A stretch of 64,000 nucleotides of DNA from Ophioderma brevispina (GCA_023653785.1 JAMKCH010022475.1:1-64000), one strand, 5' to 3'. Shown: positions 48,291 to 61,756, counted from the first letter of the stretch. Translations and numbers: made by a program. Notes: generated by a model not told the origin, from the sequence alone.

Positions 48291-48931
48291 CTTTTTTTTC
48301 CGGTACGATAAAAATTAGGATTGTTAGTAATTAAAATTCTGACACTGACAACCTGTGGGATATGACGTCATACTTTAATGATGCAGGATGTTATGTCCCG
48401 TGGTCATGTAGTGATTCGGGAGTGCTGAAGAAAGTTAAAAAAAAATAGATTTAAGACAATTCTACCGAAAAAAGTGACAAACAAATGAATAATATAGTCA
48501 TTGTATGCCTCACAATGATAAAGTAGACGTAAATTGGCGATTCAAAACTACATTAGACCACGGTTAGACTCTTAAAGCCGAAAATGACTCTTAAAGTAGA
48601 GTTTACTATCCAACTCCAAACGGCTTTGGAATCAGAAAGTATTGCTTGGTAACATACAGTATTACACATTAAGATTAACTTCATACTCTGTCAAAATAAA
48701 AGAATCACTGACCCAAGACTTGGGATGTACACAGTTTAATCTCTGATGACCCCTGTGTGACTGTTGACCCTGTTAGGCCTACCAGGAGGATCTCGCAAGT
48801 TTTAACTTGCAGTATTTTTGTCGATTAATGTACCCCTTGCGCATAAAAACTCCCCCTTTAATGCATGTAGTACTAGGCCTGTAAATGCTCTATTTCCCTA
48901 TAGTAGGGTTTATGACGTCCGTTTTTCTTAA

Positions 48932-49476
48932 AACGATAACAGCACATTTTTTGAAGAGCGCCCCCAATTTTCAAAATTTGATATTTTTGCACAGTTATGT
49001 TGGTAATTGTCTAGGAAACTACACCTGCGAACGAGAATGCTCAAAAATGCGTATTTATCATAAAATAAGCGATTTTGCAATTAGAATTGGGATCCCAGAT
49101 TGTACTTAACGGCAGAGCTGGAAATGCTAAGTTTATGTACGTCCATAGTGAAATAGTGCCACCTCAAGAAAATTACCTCTAACTTGACTTGCCTGTACCA
49201 ATAAAACAACTAATGGATGAGCGTAGATACGTACATGACCATTTCCCGGCTATTTCATATTGGAAGGCCGTTTCCAACAGCCGTTGAATTATTATCGGAG
49301 ATCGCCGATATTAATTATTCTAATTACAAAATTCCTTCTTTTGCGACACGTAGACATTTTTGAGCTTATCCATTCACTGGTATAGTTTACAAGCCAGTTA
49401 CCAATGCAACCGTGTAAAAATCTCAACATTTTTGAAAAATTGGGGGTGCTCTTCAAAAAAATGTGCTATTATTGCT
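48932..49476. mobile_element. TTAA-flanked MITE, copy of the 19.7-kb family
   Basis: TTAA at 48928-48931 and 49477-49480 flank ends AACGATAACAGCACATTTT and AAATGTGCTATTATTGCT. Internal blocks (GCCCCCAATTTTCAAAATT, TATTTCATATTGGAAGGCCG) match the element at 19736-20288 in the same orientation. Confidence 0.82.
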
Positions 49477-49480
49477 TTAA

Positions 49481-51629
49481 TGCACTCTGCCATGAGAGAT
49501 TTCACGCTCGGGAAGACTTGATTGTGAAGTCTTCCTTTAGTCTGAGTGTAGTCTCTGATTCAGCTTTTCCAGTCTTGCTGGTGGTGGAAAACAATACATT
49601 TGACCAGTTCGGACCGACTGCCGGATGTGTTGCCGGAACAGGCAGTGTTGTTTCCCACAATGCATTGCAAGCGGCGGTAAATTTAAGTTGGTAGTTAATT
49701 TATATGGGATTTTTAGATAATAGACACTGATTGTAAACAAAAGTATTTCGTCAATAATGTTTAATAAAACTACGAATAAAAAGAATATTTTGTGATATAA
49801 AAACATTTTAATAAACCTAAAATGTCAGATACAAGTAAAAAAGTGACAAATTGGAATTTCCAATTTTTACACACCCCAAGGTGAAAATTTTTAGTCCTGG
49901 GTGAAAATTTGGGCGGACATAACATACATTGTCATGGGTTAAATTGGAGTTTCCCTAAAAATATAAGTCCCCATCCAATAGAATCGTTTTTAAGTTTTCC
50001 TCCGAATTTCTGCAGGGATGCTTGTTTTAGGTTGCCTGAACTGGCAATATACTACCGGCTGGCGCAACCTTGCCGGATCCGGCAGTCGGCCCGCACTGTT
50101 TGACAGTCGAATAACGCGGCCTCCCTCTAGATTAAAGATCATAATATTTAAAATAAGAATATACAATTATTCAAATGGAATATTCCCTCACCAGCCTACA
50201 AAGACAGTATAATAGTGGGAAAAGAAACCATCAGCAGACTACTACCAGCCGCTCTTACTGATTTTGGTCATTTGACCGTACACCTATAGTTACGAATGTA
50301 ACGGAAATTTCATTCGGGAATCACTGTACGAAACACTTTTAACGCAATGATATGGTAACTTCATGTTGCTACTGTGCGGGATTTTGAAGACCTTTCACCA
50401 TAATTGAACGTTTTTTCTTTCATTCCTAAATACCGCAATACTGCTCGAGTATTTTGAAAAGAAACCGATATGACCTTTCGTAGGTATCTACTATTTGCAT
50501 GACTAATTTGGTATCAAAAGCATTGGTAGCAACAGATTTTTAGTGCAATTTTGCACCCACCAACTAAAGGTTGGTCCAAAATTGTCATGGTCACACTGCT
50601 TAAAGACTGCTCAAAACAAATTATTGGTTTGTAATAATATAGCTAAAGTATTGGATATTTTCAATTGGGTTATCATGCCGAAGCCAGGGGGTACTTTATA
50701 TTACTTGTAAACGTGCCCTTAGGAAGTACCCCTTGTGGCAAATCACACTTTCAACAGGAGCTAACAGGTCTTACATGCGAGGTTTGACAAACAGAAGGAC
50801 TTAATATTGCTACCGTACAATATATACGAGCTTTATGAGTGGTTTTACATTTTGAGTAATGAATAATTTGCTTAGTAGAAATATTAAACATCAAAAGCAG
50901 TATTACAGCAGAATTAAAGACCTTCTTTAATATTTCTTTCAGTGCTGAGTTACGTCCTTCTGTTTGTCAACCCTCGCATGTTTCTTGTACGTTACTGTAC
51001 AAGTGTAGTATTTTGCCGCAAATGACTCGATAAAGACGGGGAGAGGCACGAAAAGTAGCATTATAACGTACCGCTTTGTGTTTAATTTAAGCCGGTTAAA
51101 AACCTCGATTTAAACTCGAGTTTGATTTCAACCTATTTTTTTGTTTCAGGTATAGCGTGATTAGCAACGCCTACTTGTTTGTCTCTCTCTATCCATCTCT
51201 TTCTTCAGAAATTATCATAATTCTGTCTCTCCCTCTCTTTGCCGTGATCGACTTTGAACTTCAAAATGAACAGCCAAATAATGTATTTTGTAGATGACTG
51301 CATACAAAAGCGCTATGATAGATATCTGCAAAGGGGTGTTGCGTTTTGTTTACAGATAGCCGTATTTGCAATATATTCGGCGTCTGTTTTTAAATGCTTG
51401 CTTTTGTATAATAACATGCTCATTAAAAGAAACATCAAATGTGGGTAAAATAGGTAGTTAGATATGATAATTTTACACAGATGTAAAGGCTAAGAGTCAT
51501 GCACACTTTGAAATGTAAGCTATAGTCTAATAGTTTTGTTCGTGTCACTTCCATATTGTCGAGGGTATATGGTTTCATTTGAAGGCAATGTGTTCAATCG
51601 ATTTAAAAAGTCGAAATAGTGGAGTTAGT
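49481..51629. other. Gene-free stretch
   Basis: I see no supported gene. A TGCCGGA(A/T)C.GGCAGT word occurs twice (near 49631 and 50072), suggesting another decayed repeat family. Nothing else stands out. Confidence 0.4.
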
Positions 51630-51633
51630 TTAA

Positions 51634-52152
51634 AGAGATAAGCAGCGATTTGCTGATCCGAAATATCGAAAAAAAATCTAAATTCGTATTTTGGTATTTT
51701 TGTTGCTGGCATGGATGAGCTAACATAACCTGCAAGTGGTTGGCTTGAAATCCGTGTATTAAAGACAAAGCAATACTTTTTATCTGATTCTGTAATTCCA
51801 ACTTGAGATCAAAAAGCCTTTCCATGTGAATATCCAAGATCTATAAGCGCAATATTGTGAACCATGACCTGTACAGTTTGACCTCAAACACAAACATTAT
51901 TGATCTTTGTTTATTCTGTACTGGTTTAAACCACAATCAGCTGTTTGGTGTAGATTTTGAGACGCCATTGCTGTATGTCTATTTGCGGGAGATGGTATAA
52001 CAAATTTCCTCAAATACTTCAATTTTTCACTATTTGGTGTTTTTGTTGCAACATTAAAGTAGTTATATGGAATTGTACATACTTATCTTTGATAGCTAAA
52101 AAAATTGCTTTTCCATTTTTTTTATTCCCTCGCATTATCGCTGCTTATCCCT
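51634..52152. mobile_element. TTAA-flanked MITE, 519 bp
   Basis: TTAA at 51630-51633 and 52153-52156 flank ends AGAGATAAGCAGCGAT and ATCGCTGCTTATCCCT, an inverted repeat of about 16 bases. The length equals that of the 37.8-kb element, but the termini differ beyond the AGAGA start. Confidence 0.8.
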
Positions 52153-52805
52153 TTAATGAATGTAATGTTTGCTGATTTCATGATTATTCTGACTATTTCC
52201 AGAAGTTGAAAGAATGTCTTTTTGCCTGGTTCATATTTTGGTGTTTTTATTACTAAATCCGTATAATTCAATCTAACCGACACTACCTTTGCCTTAAAAG
52301 GCAGATATTAGCGGTTAATAAGTCATATTCCTTAGGTTACTGGTTGGCATCAAAGAACGGATTAAATGGCATTCGATTTTCAATCTCAATAACAGGTGAG
52401 GTCATGCAAAGATTTTGGTCTTAATCCACCATGTCCACGCCTCATAAAGGTTGTATAGATTGTCTTGGATGAAGCGTACAAACTCACAGACTGAATGAAA
52501 TCGTCGAAAACTTTTAATGAAGGGACACGAGTAAAAAAGATTACAAAAGCATTGCAGCTGATGTGTGGCGTCTCTTTATTTTTTTTAAATCATTAAATAT
52601 ATTTGTTCTTGTTTTTCAACTTAAAAGGAGAACGTCGGATAGATATTTTTACAATTTTTGGAGATATCGCAAACGGAGGATATCCTCGTTTCTTGAAAGT
52701 GCTTGTAAATGTAGCTGTTACAGATTGGGTGAAGGATAGTTGCACTTTGTAACTGTTTTTGTCTTGCCTATGAGCTTAATCAGAGCAAGGCTAAAAATAA
52801 CTCTT

Positions 52806-52985
52806 TGTGTGTGTGTATGTGTTTGTGTGTACGTGTGTGTGTGTGTGCGTGCTTGCCTGCCTGCCTACGTGTATATGTGTATGTGTGTGTGTGATGTGTG
52901 TGTGGGGGGGTGTGCGTGCGTGTGTACGTGCGCGTGCATGCGTGCGTGTGTGTATGTGGGTTGGTGAGTGTGTAGGTGGGATGCA
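52806..52985. repeat. GT-rich microsatellite
   Basis: A compound (TG)n tract with interspersed CG and TA steps. Open frames across it on both strands are low-complexity artefacts. Confidence 0.95.
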
Positions 52986-53063
52986 GGGTACTTGTATAAG
53001 TGTGCAATTGGTATTTACAATGGTACTTACAGGTGGGTGACCTGATCGATATCCCCCCCTTTA

Positions 53064-53234
53064 CCGGTGTGAAAGCAGATATAGTCCGGCGGGAGCCACA
53101 GTCCGGGGCTCCATAGACGATAACGGAATAAAGCGTGAAACTAATGTTGCGTGAAGAGTCAACTAAATCGATTGCCCTATTGTTCACCATGTCCCGGCTA
53201 TGAGGACGCCGGACAATAATTACTTCTACACCGG
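53064..53234. mobile_element. Short MITE with CCGGTGT termini (copy 2, inverted)
   Basis: This is the reverse complement of the element at 20983-21156. It starts CCGGTGTGAAAGCAGATATA and ends ATTACTTCTACACCGG. The two copies differ by small indels. Confidence 0.78.
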
Positions 53235-54254
53235 AACAAAATTAAATATTTGGTATAAAGACAGATCGTATTTTCTTCATTAGTCCCCTACGTTCGTGAA
53301 ATTTCCGGCCCAGGAAACGGAACGTTTAATTACACACACCGTCCTTTGGACCAACGTAGGACATAATTTGTGGTTTCTACTACCCAAACTACTGGACATT
53401 TAACTCAAAATTAGTAATCAAATGTTTAGGTCATGTCCTTTCTTTTAAGGGAAATACGATATGAGAAATCGCACCATGATCGGGTCACCACCCCGACTTT
53501 TAATAGTGGTATATTCAGAATTTTTTTAATGATCACTAGTCGTTGTAAATGATGAGACATCAATATTTACCTCAATAATAAAAATGAAAAAAGAATGACT
53601 TTATTATATACCATATTGTTTTAATAGTGTAAGGTGGCGTGCTTTAATTAAATATTGATTAAATTGTGTGGTCATTGGGTCAATGTCTCATTCTTGATAT
53701 GCTGTACGTTTCTAGTAGTCCATGTTTAAATATATATCATTGTCCTTGATCCCTAGGCATTGGCGCGAGACAATATACCACACATTCATTATCCGCGTAG
53801 TCGCTATTTGTTCAGAGTATTTTGAATTAATTATGTTAGCTGTTATAGCCCGCTAACATATTGTGGTTTTAATGTCTTTTTCTGGCAAACGCTCCTTTTT
53901 CCGGGAGGGCACTCACATAATGAAGTGAACACCAGTTGTAAGTCTGGCCCTTTCGAACTCAGGGGAAATCCGTGACAGCTAGTACACATGCAAAAACTTA
54001 GTGGTCTTTGGGTGAGAGCCCAAATTGACCATAACCATGATAAATAGGGTTTGTGTGGGTGACCAATTTGCTGTATTTTCTGACTGGGTCTTGAGTGAAA
54101 ATAGAAGTGCCCCCCGGCCAACACCTTAAATTTACCCAGCGCTATCTAAGTGCAAACGCAATGGGCCGTTTCAGCCAAATTTGGTCAGAAGACCCACCTG
54201 ACCATGCCACATAAAGGGTGTTAACAGTTGGGATCAATGGTCGTGTATAGCCGA
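53235..54254. other. Gene-free stretch
   Basis: I see no supported gene or structured repeat. Confidence 0.4.
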
Positions 54255-55400
54255 TTAAAGGGGCCATTCCTCTGAAATTTATACTTCCTTCTTCTCATAC
54301 AAATCAAAGACAATCATTGCAAGATTCGCTCTCAGTTCACCAGTACGCGCATCCGGGTGTTCCCATATTCGGCCCCAAATGCTACAATTAAACAATAAAG
54401 GGCTTCCTTGAAAATCTATGAATCCATTCTTCTCTTGCAAATTAAAGGCTTTCATCACGAGATTCGCTCACATGATCCCCTGGTAGGGGCTTCATTAAAT
54501 GGGATGTTACATATTTGGCCCAAAATGCCACAATTCCAATTCAAGGGGCAATTCCTTTCCTTGAAAATTTATGAATCCATTCTTCTCTCATAAATTAAAG
54601 GCTGATTCACACGATATTCGCTCACAGGATCCCCTGGTAAGGGGCTTGATATGGGATGTTCACATAGGTCCAAATTCCACAATTACCAATTAAAGGGGCA
54701 TTCCTTGAAAATCTATGAATTCCTTCATCAGCCGGCAAATGTAAAGGCTATCATCACGAGATTCGCAAACAGATACCTTGTAGGGTTCATCATTAAGGTG
54801 TTCACAGATTTGGCCCAAATTCCACACTTAACCAATAAAGAGGCATTCCTTGAAAATCTATGAATTCCTTCATCTCCTCAACAAAAAAAAAGTTTTTTTA
54901 AATGCTAATCAGCACAAGATTTCGCGCACATCACGGATCGATCACCGGGTAGGGGCTTCATCAAATGGGGTGTTCACAGATTTAGGATATTCACAATAAA
55001 CCAATTAAAGGGGTATTCCTTGAAAATCTATGAATTCGTCTCTTGCAATTACAGTCTAATCACGAGATCGCTCACAGGATGCCCTGGTCGGGGCTTCATC
55101 AAATGGGGTGTTCACAAAATTTGGCCCAAAATGCACATAAAGGGCCTTCCTTGAAAATCTATGAATTCCTTCCTCTGCAATTAAAGGCTATCATCACGAG
55201 ATTTGCTCACAGGATCCCCTGGTAGGGGCTGGATATGGCTGTTCCACCAGATTTGCCTAATGCCTCAATTACCATTAAATGGGCATTCCTTGAAAAATCT
55301 ATTTCTTCTCATGGGGTTTCCACAAATTTGGCAAATTCTACAATTGCTGATTAAAATTAAAGGTATCTTGAATCCTTCTTCTATAATAAAGGCTCTTATT
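54255..55400. repeat. Satellite-like tandem array, about 145-bp unit, eight degenerate copies
   Basis: The word CCTTGAAAATCTATGAAT recurs near 54406, 54559, 54703, 54847, 55019, 55148 and 55287, with a diverged first copy near 54262. Each is followed by a CTTCTC/CAAATTAAAGGCT block, ATCACGAGATTCGCTCACA, a CCCCTGGTAGGGGCTTCAT block and TTTGGCCCAAA. Spacing ranges from 129 to 172 bases because of many indels. It is noncoding. Confidence 0.88.
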
Positions 55401-56651
55401 ATGTGATGAAGTTTTCAAATTAGAGCTAGCATTCGTGCTCGCTTCGAGCACAGTCTAGTTATAACTGGGCCTGCACTTCTGACTGATTTTGGGAGAGAAT
55501 GTCTTTTTTTGCATTACACAAAACATTCCTTGTATTGTGTATCTCAGAGTGTTTTATAAAATGTTTATCAATTTTTTGGTAGTTCGTCATTGTTATGACG
55601 TAGCAACGAGAGATTTGGGGGCACCCATATATTGTGTCATATGTAGTGATTTCAAATAAGACCCCAATAGATTTCTTACCTTGTCTTTGGTTACAGAAAT
55701 GTATTGAAAGTGAAAACAAAATGCGATTTCATTTCCTTAATTTCAATATAAAACATAGGCTGAATTTTGTATTTGCTCCTATACGAAATTAGAAATTGCA
55801 CAATTTTTGTAACAAAGAAATATTTTTCAGCTTAATCCATTCACATGGGGACATTTCTGATAGAAAGCTTTACATTAGTGTAAAAATTAGATTTTTCACA
55901 TTTAAGGGACACCTGTTATGTGAAATCTCTCGTTGCACCTTTAAAAGATCTATGTTAAAGTCACCCATTGTATAACTCATTTTTTTCCTCTTTATCAATG
56001 GTATGACAAACTGGATCAATAGCATTACAAAATCATCTACAGCTGTATGGGATCTTTACACTGTTCCTACAGGCAGGTTCTTTTTACCAATCCTTTCTAT
56101 TTCGATAAAACACGATTAAAAATATAAATTTGCACAACATAGGTCTTTTGTACTTAACACTATCAAAGATGTATATACATACAAAACACCACCTTTATCT
56201 CGATCTTTTCGATTAATAAACTCTAAATTATACCTAGATAAGTTATAATAATCATGACATTCTTTTAATTTTTAAAAATTCTTGGACAAGCTTCTAATAT
56301 TATAGTAGATTCATCCCATCGTGGTACCTCTAGTACTTTTCCGAAGGTAGTGGCATTGGATGAGGGGATGTGCATTGGATGGAAATTAAAATTCCACACT
56401 TAATCTATTGAAACATATAGTCCACTAGCACAGAAAAATAAATTAGGTGCTTAATGAAATCATTCAAGTCAACGTAAATGCATCTAGCTATATACATTAA
56501 CTCTCAAAATATTCTGACTAATCGTATTTGCTTTAATAGTATTCATGTAACAGGTGAGTTGGACGTTGCTGACTTTTGAGGTTTGAGCGCCCGTGTTTTG
56601 GATACGAGGGAACAAAAAAGTCTTTGTACTCCTTCTGTATACAAGGCGAGA
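55401..56651. other. Gene-free AT-rich stretch
   Basis: I see no supported gene or repeat structure. Confidence 0.4.
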
Positions 56652-57181
56652 TTATCTTAGTTCGTTCATGAAACAGGTGAATCGAGCCACATATTCTGCC
56701 TCCTCTCCCAAGTTATCGACGCTGTCCAAAACTTTTCCCGCGGTGACACGATGGGTTGAATCTACTATAACATTCAGAATATAATAATCTTTAGATAACA
56801 CTTTAGCTGTAAACTTAGAAGGGATAACATATTCACTTTTGAAAGTAGTTTGCGAGTAAAACATTCTTCGTTAGATTCTTCGTGTATTTTCTGATATCTT
56901 AATGGTTTCAAGATCATATCATCATATTTGTGGAAATCAATATTTATATCATTTTTAGCATTTAGGTTGCTGTAATCCTTATCACATTCCTTAGCTTTGT
57001 TACAAGTACTGGTACAATTATGACACGCCCAATTTAAATTCAATTGAAGAAGATCTTTACGTTTCAAATTTGTACATTTCTTATGTAGATGTCTGTTGCA
57101 TTTATTACATGAAATAAGTTTATGAGCGGATTTTACTGTCTTGGAGCAAACACACAGACACTCTTGGAGCAAAACACGCAA
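56652..57181 (-). mobile_element. Non-LTR retrotransposon fragment with a PHD-type zinc finger
   Basis: The minus-strand frame from 57181 encodes a Cys-rich module with C..C, CNKCNRHLHKKC and WACHNC spacing, as in PHD fingers. A variable segment follows, then, after a frameshift near 56860, YVIPSKFTAKVLSKDYYILN. PHD fingers near the N-terminus of LINE open reading frames are known in invertebrate genomes, and this layout fits. The frame is broken and no reverse transcriptase or endonuclease follows, so it is a remnant. A host PHD protein exon is the alternative. Confidence 0.5.
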
Positions 57182-57189
57182 ACACTCTG

Positions 57190-57960
57190 TCAGTCATTAA
57201 GATAAAAAGAACACAACAAAGAATGGCTGAAACTGTTGAAATGGAAGACAACTGATTTGTTGGAAGCATTTGACCGAATTGAACGGACATAGTCAGAGAA
57301 TCGAACAGAAATAGTAGTTTTAGTTTCGCCAATGTAGAGTTGACCACAACGTTTGCAAATGATGGCACAAATGACATTCTTGGGGGTACATGTGAAAGAA
57401 ATGTTTCCTGTTGTTAGAACCAGTGATATGAGATAAGTTGATGGCGCAAGCACATGTTTTGCAGAGTGGTCGCTTGCAGGCTCTCATACCAGGAGAATCA
57501 GCAGCAGGATCCTTGGCATGGACAAGGTGGTTATCACTGTTGTAAATGTTCTTAACTGTCAGTCGGTGCTCGAAACGTGCAAATAACTGTAAAAACCCTA
57601 GGTTTAACTGTTGTGAGTTTTTAATTAACATTTTTAACAGTGTAGGAAGATTCTTTTCACGACGCCAAGCTGTGACGGGAGCGACGTGAAGATGTGGCTA
57701 GTAGACGGATGATGACGAAGAGTCTCAAAGTTACTGGTAATGATGTTGCGAACCTGAACGTTGATACGATGGAAGTTCATGGCCAGGGGAATACGATCTT
57801 CTTCAGTGGACCTGTCACCTGTCTGAAGGGGTGAGAGCACTATCTCTGTCGATGCTTTTGGCACGCTGGAGAGAAGATGAGATAAAATTATCCGTATAAA
57901 CACGTTTTTGAAGGTCAAAGTCTAAATCTTCACTGGAGATTCGGCGTAGACGCTGAAATT
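57190..57960 (-). mobile_element. Penelope-like retroelement 3' part with GIY-YIG endonuclease, decayed
   Basis: On the minus strand the order is an RT thumb-like segment (KRVYTDNFISSSLQRAKS, then PLAMNFHRINVQVRNIITSN), a Cys motif (RACKRPLCKTCAC) and a GIY-YIG-type endonuclease module (NVICAIICKRCGQLYIGETK, then SVRFSDYVRSIRSN and a VVFHFNSFSH end). This matches the C-terminal half of Penelope-like elements. Frameshifts near 57415 and 57640 break the frame and the main reverse transcriptase body is absent, so it is inactive. Just past its 3' end a 23-25-base block starting CTTGGAGCAAA is tandemly repeated (57139 and 57162). Confidence 0.8.
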
Positions 57961-58222
57961 GAACAAATGCAATAATTTTTGCAACTTCCAGGGTGACTTG
58001 ATGAGTACTTGAGATAGCTATGGGAGTCAGTTGGTTTGTAAAAAATGCTAGTTGTGAGTTGATCTGAGTCGATTGCCAGCTTGGTATACTCCTGACCGTA
58101 CAGTGTTAAAATAACATCAAGAATGATAAAATCGGTATTTCAAGATGTGATGCTTTTGGAAGATTTATAATATTATCTTTTAAATTACATCACCGAAGTT
58201 TCTGCTGACAGAAGTTCTTCAT

Positions 58223-59128
58223 TTATGGTTTGATACGCATATCAAACATCATCTGATAATACGGCATATTACTCTCAATACATTCATGCATATCTTCCGA
58301 AATCGCATCTAGAGGTGGTACTTCCGATGGCGGAAAAAATTGGGAACTTTTGAGAGCTGGATACCAGAAACCCCCTTCTTCTTCCAGCAAATTACCTTGC
58401 ACGCTCACACGTCCCGCCTTCCAGGTTTTCATGATTTCAGGACTCTCCGGCCATTGCAGAAGGCTGTCTTTATATGGAATAGCAACTGCTTGACAAAACT
58501 GACGCAAAATAGAATGCGGATTGTGCTGAAGATCATCGGAGTCAAGTACCACGGGATTTGGATCAAAATTTTCTTGTACATAATGTAAAAGGTCGTGCTG
58601 GATTTTATAGAGTTGCCTTGGAAACCCTAAGTCAAGTAGCAACTCTGAAAATGAGGTACTTTCGCAGTCCTTCTTGAACAACTTCGCCGCTAACTTCTTC
58701 CAAGATGGAATCACCTTATTTGGATGTCGAATCAAGAAAGCGTGACGGAAGCCCGAGGGAATCATATCAAATTTCCCTTCAATACAAAATGCCTGATCCT
58801 TTACCAATAAGATCTTTTTTCCAGGATAGTCGGCTTCTAGTTGTTGCTTAGCCCATGCAAAAGTACATATTTTATCGTCAAAGACATTTGGGAAGTCCCG
58901 TTCAAAGTTAGAGTTCGCACTGGCAATAAATTCACCATAGAATCGTTACCCGAAACTGGCGATTCTGGCCCAAAATTATAAGCGGTAACAAAAGGATCCA
59001 AAAATATTTGAATATCATCGACATAACTCATACACTTGGTAAATACTGTGCTAAGTGAACGTGGTTGAGTCCACACAATTACCTTTTGGAGATCCGAAGC
59101 TGACAAACTTTTGGATGACATGCTGGAT
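58223..59128 (-). CDS. P-loop sulfotransferase-like protein, one apparent frameshift
   Basis: The minus-strand gene runs from ATG at 59119-59121 to stop at 58223-58225, about 299 codons. The P-loop (VIVWTQPRSLSTVFTKCM) corresponds to the 5'-phosphosulfate-binding loop of sulfotransferases. The later HAFLIRHPNKVIPSWKK segment has the Arg and Ser placement of the 3'-phosphate-binding motif. The rest (NPHSILRQFC, WYPALKSSQFFPP) fits a soluble cytosolic member of this loosely characterised family, some of which carry misleading aminotransferase-like names in databases. Substrate is unknown. One base seems missing near 58945 (GGGTAACGATTC); adding one joins the N-terminal frame to GEFIASANSNFERDFP and the rest. 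A CATTTCTAG acceptor just upstream puts the exon start at 59128, with a 5' UTR exon likely further right. It is unrelated to the esterase locus. Confidence 0.82.
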
Positions 59129-59414
59129 CTAGAAATGAAATAAAATATTTTATGTAAGAATAGTTATTAGTCCTATTTGCGCGAATTTAGTTTTCAAAAG
59201 ATTTGTTATCAAACAAACCAACTGTAAGGTATTATTTTTCCATTTTAAAGGAATCATGGCCAGAGATCGGATCTTAATGACATGCCTATGTAAAGCAACA
59301 ATTGGTGGAAACAGTCAAAATTGGACTAAATTGGCCAGAAGAAAGCATGCCAACTAGATTAAAAGGAGCATGAAAGAGTTCATTATTTGGTTGTGACGTG
59401 TTATTTATTAGTAT

Positions 59415-60080
59415 TATTAACTGTTGACTGGTGAGATACTGGATGGCAATCTAATCCTGTCATCATGTACATGAATATTGCTTACAACAGTATGGTCCAT
59501 GTTGACTGTTTGATACTGATGCTCTATTCTATAGCATTAAGTACAGAATTGCCCTCCAAACAAAAGTATTAATCACTGGTTGACAAGTGTTATTTGGAAT
59601 ACACCTATTCATAATCGTCATTGAGCCCCTGAATAGGCTTACCCAGTATTGTCAGCTGTTGACAGGTTTAATGCTGAATGCATCTATCATAATCATCATT
59701 GAGTACAGGAATAGGCTTACAACAGTTATTGTCAACTGTTTGACTGTTGGATGCTGATGCATCTCTTTATATCATCATTAAGTCCTAATATAGGCCGACA
59801 CAGTAATTATCACTGTGACAAGGTTGTGATGTTAGTACACCATTCATTCGTCATTGACACATGACTAGGTTACCCAGCATTGTCACTGTTGACTGGTTTT
59901 AACTGAATAAATGCATATCATGTTCATCATTGAGTCAATGAATAGTCTTACCATTTATTGGACTACTGTTGACTAGTTTGATGCTGGTGCATCTATTCTG
60001 CTCATTGAGTACATGAATAGGATTATCCAGAATTGTCCACTGTTGAACTGATTTTATGCTGACATACCTAATTCATCCAA
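59415..60080. repeat. Minisatellite, about 79-bp unit, about eight copies
   Basis: The GTTGACTG/GTTGACAG word recurs near 59423, 59501, 59579, 59658, 59738, 59815, 59888, 59967 and 60043. Each is followed by GATGCTGATGCATCTAT, then CATCATTGAGTACATGAATA and GGCTTACCCAGTATTGTC blocks. It lies just upstream of the sulfotransferase-like gene and is noncoding. Confidence 0.9.
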
Positions 60081-61756
60081 TCACTGAACTAATCAATATC
60101 ACTCATTTGATGTCATTTTTTTCATTTCATCACAAATAGAAGGCAGTCCTTATTGCTTTATATAACATATAAAAATTCCAAACTTCTTATAGACATATAA
60201 TGATTTTGTTTTACGGTATTCACTATCTACAGCATCTATATTTCTTTCTCCATTTGAGTCCAAATGAACAGAAATTGCCCAGCAGTGAAATGTAAACACG
60301 AAATATCAAGCCAGAAGATATGATTCGACGGAGTGTCAAATGTCCGGTCGCTGATCGGGTCAGATTAATCAAACACCGTGAGGCCACGGTCGATGCAAAA
60401 TACCAATGGTCAGAGAAGAAAGGTCCAATAAAACGAACTCTTTCTCCGTGATGGGCGAATAGTAGTCTTCTTATAGGAACTTTTCCCTCCTGCTAACTGT
60501 TTCGCGGGAACTTGTCTCAAATTATTTTATGGACACATGATATAGTATCACCAATCAAAATAATGGACACGAAAGATTTTATGTGTTATATCATATACTG
60601 TTCATCATTAAAGAGACAAAGGGACATTTCCAGTAAAGTGCGCCTCCTCTTTTTTTTTCGAACCTGGCTTTTGTACCTTTTTAGTACCGTCCACATGTTT
60701 TAATTGGGGTTTTTTGGGTTTTTTTAATGACCCGAATGATGTCTCAACAATTAAACTAGAAGGTATTTAATGTTTGAATCAGAGTTGTAAGGATCAGAGA
60801 TTTGTAATTTGTTAACCCATTTTGGAAAACTCTGTACTCCTGTAAACTGACCATATGGATTTACCATTACCCTTGCTGCCGTAATGATCAAAATCTTATG
60901 TGGGCTACTTTCATGCATAGCTCTAAAATTGCTTTGATTTCCTATATCAAATAAAGATGGAATTTAAACAAATCTGGTCATTACATACTATAGGAATATA
61001 ATTATTGAGATACAGGCAGTGACACTGCCACCACTTTTTCAACTCCACACGTAAAACTCATCGTGGCATCCGAGCCGGGGTAACTGTCGAGGCCCGAATA
61101 TTCATTGTTCGTATAGACCAGTTAACAGCAATGTTTGTAAACTTGTTAGGGCCTGGTATCTTGAAAAAAGTCAGGCCTGACTGTTACACACTTGGGCAAT
61201 TGTATCTGTTAGAGTTTTTAATACTATGGTTCTCACGATTCGCAGGAATGTATTCGCAGGCAACAAAAGGAAGTGGACCGTGGATGTTTAACTGGTCTAT
61301 TATCTTGTCTTCCGTACGCATGCCCACGCCATTTGCTCACGATTCGATCTTATTTTTTTACCGGAACTTCCCACCTTAACACAAAACGTGGAGTGATTTA
61401 GTGTTGTGCGCCCTCCAAGACGTAATAACTGTAGGAGGGCGCTCTTACGCATATCGGAGGGTTACTCGTGCGGCCAAGCCTAATTCATTATAGTCAATTC
61501 ACCAAATGTCAAAGAATTACAATTAATACGGAGTCAACCACAAACCACTTTGGTGCTTTGATGTGGGGTCGGTTCTGAGTGCTTCCCATGACCTACATAC
61601 GACATCATCCTCTTTCGTTATTCATACAAACACATTCAGAAATACACTTCCAGTGGAGTTGTATTTTCAACTCCAACGGTTTTTGGAATAAGAAAATATT
61701 TCCTTGACAACATAGTAAAATAAATTAAAAATTTTCGTCCGGATTCGCTTTCACGG
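60081..61756. other. Gene-free stretch
   Basis: I see no supported gene. A TTAAAGAGACAAAGGGACATTTCC start near 60607 resembles the left end of the TTAA-flanked elements, but I find no matching right end. Confidence 0.4.

Noticed and set aside
52740..53190. Cys/Val-rich and Thr/His-rich frames
   Set aside because: They are translations of the GT microsatellite.
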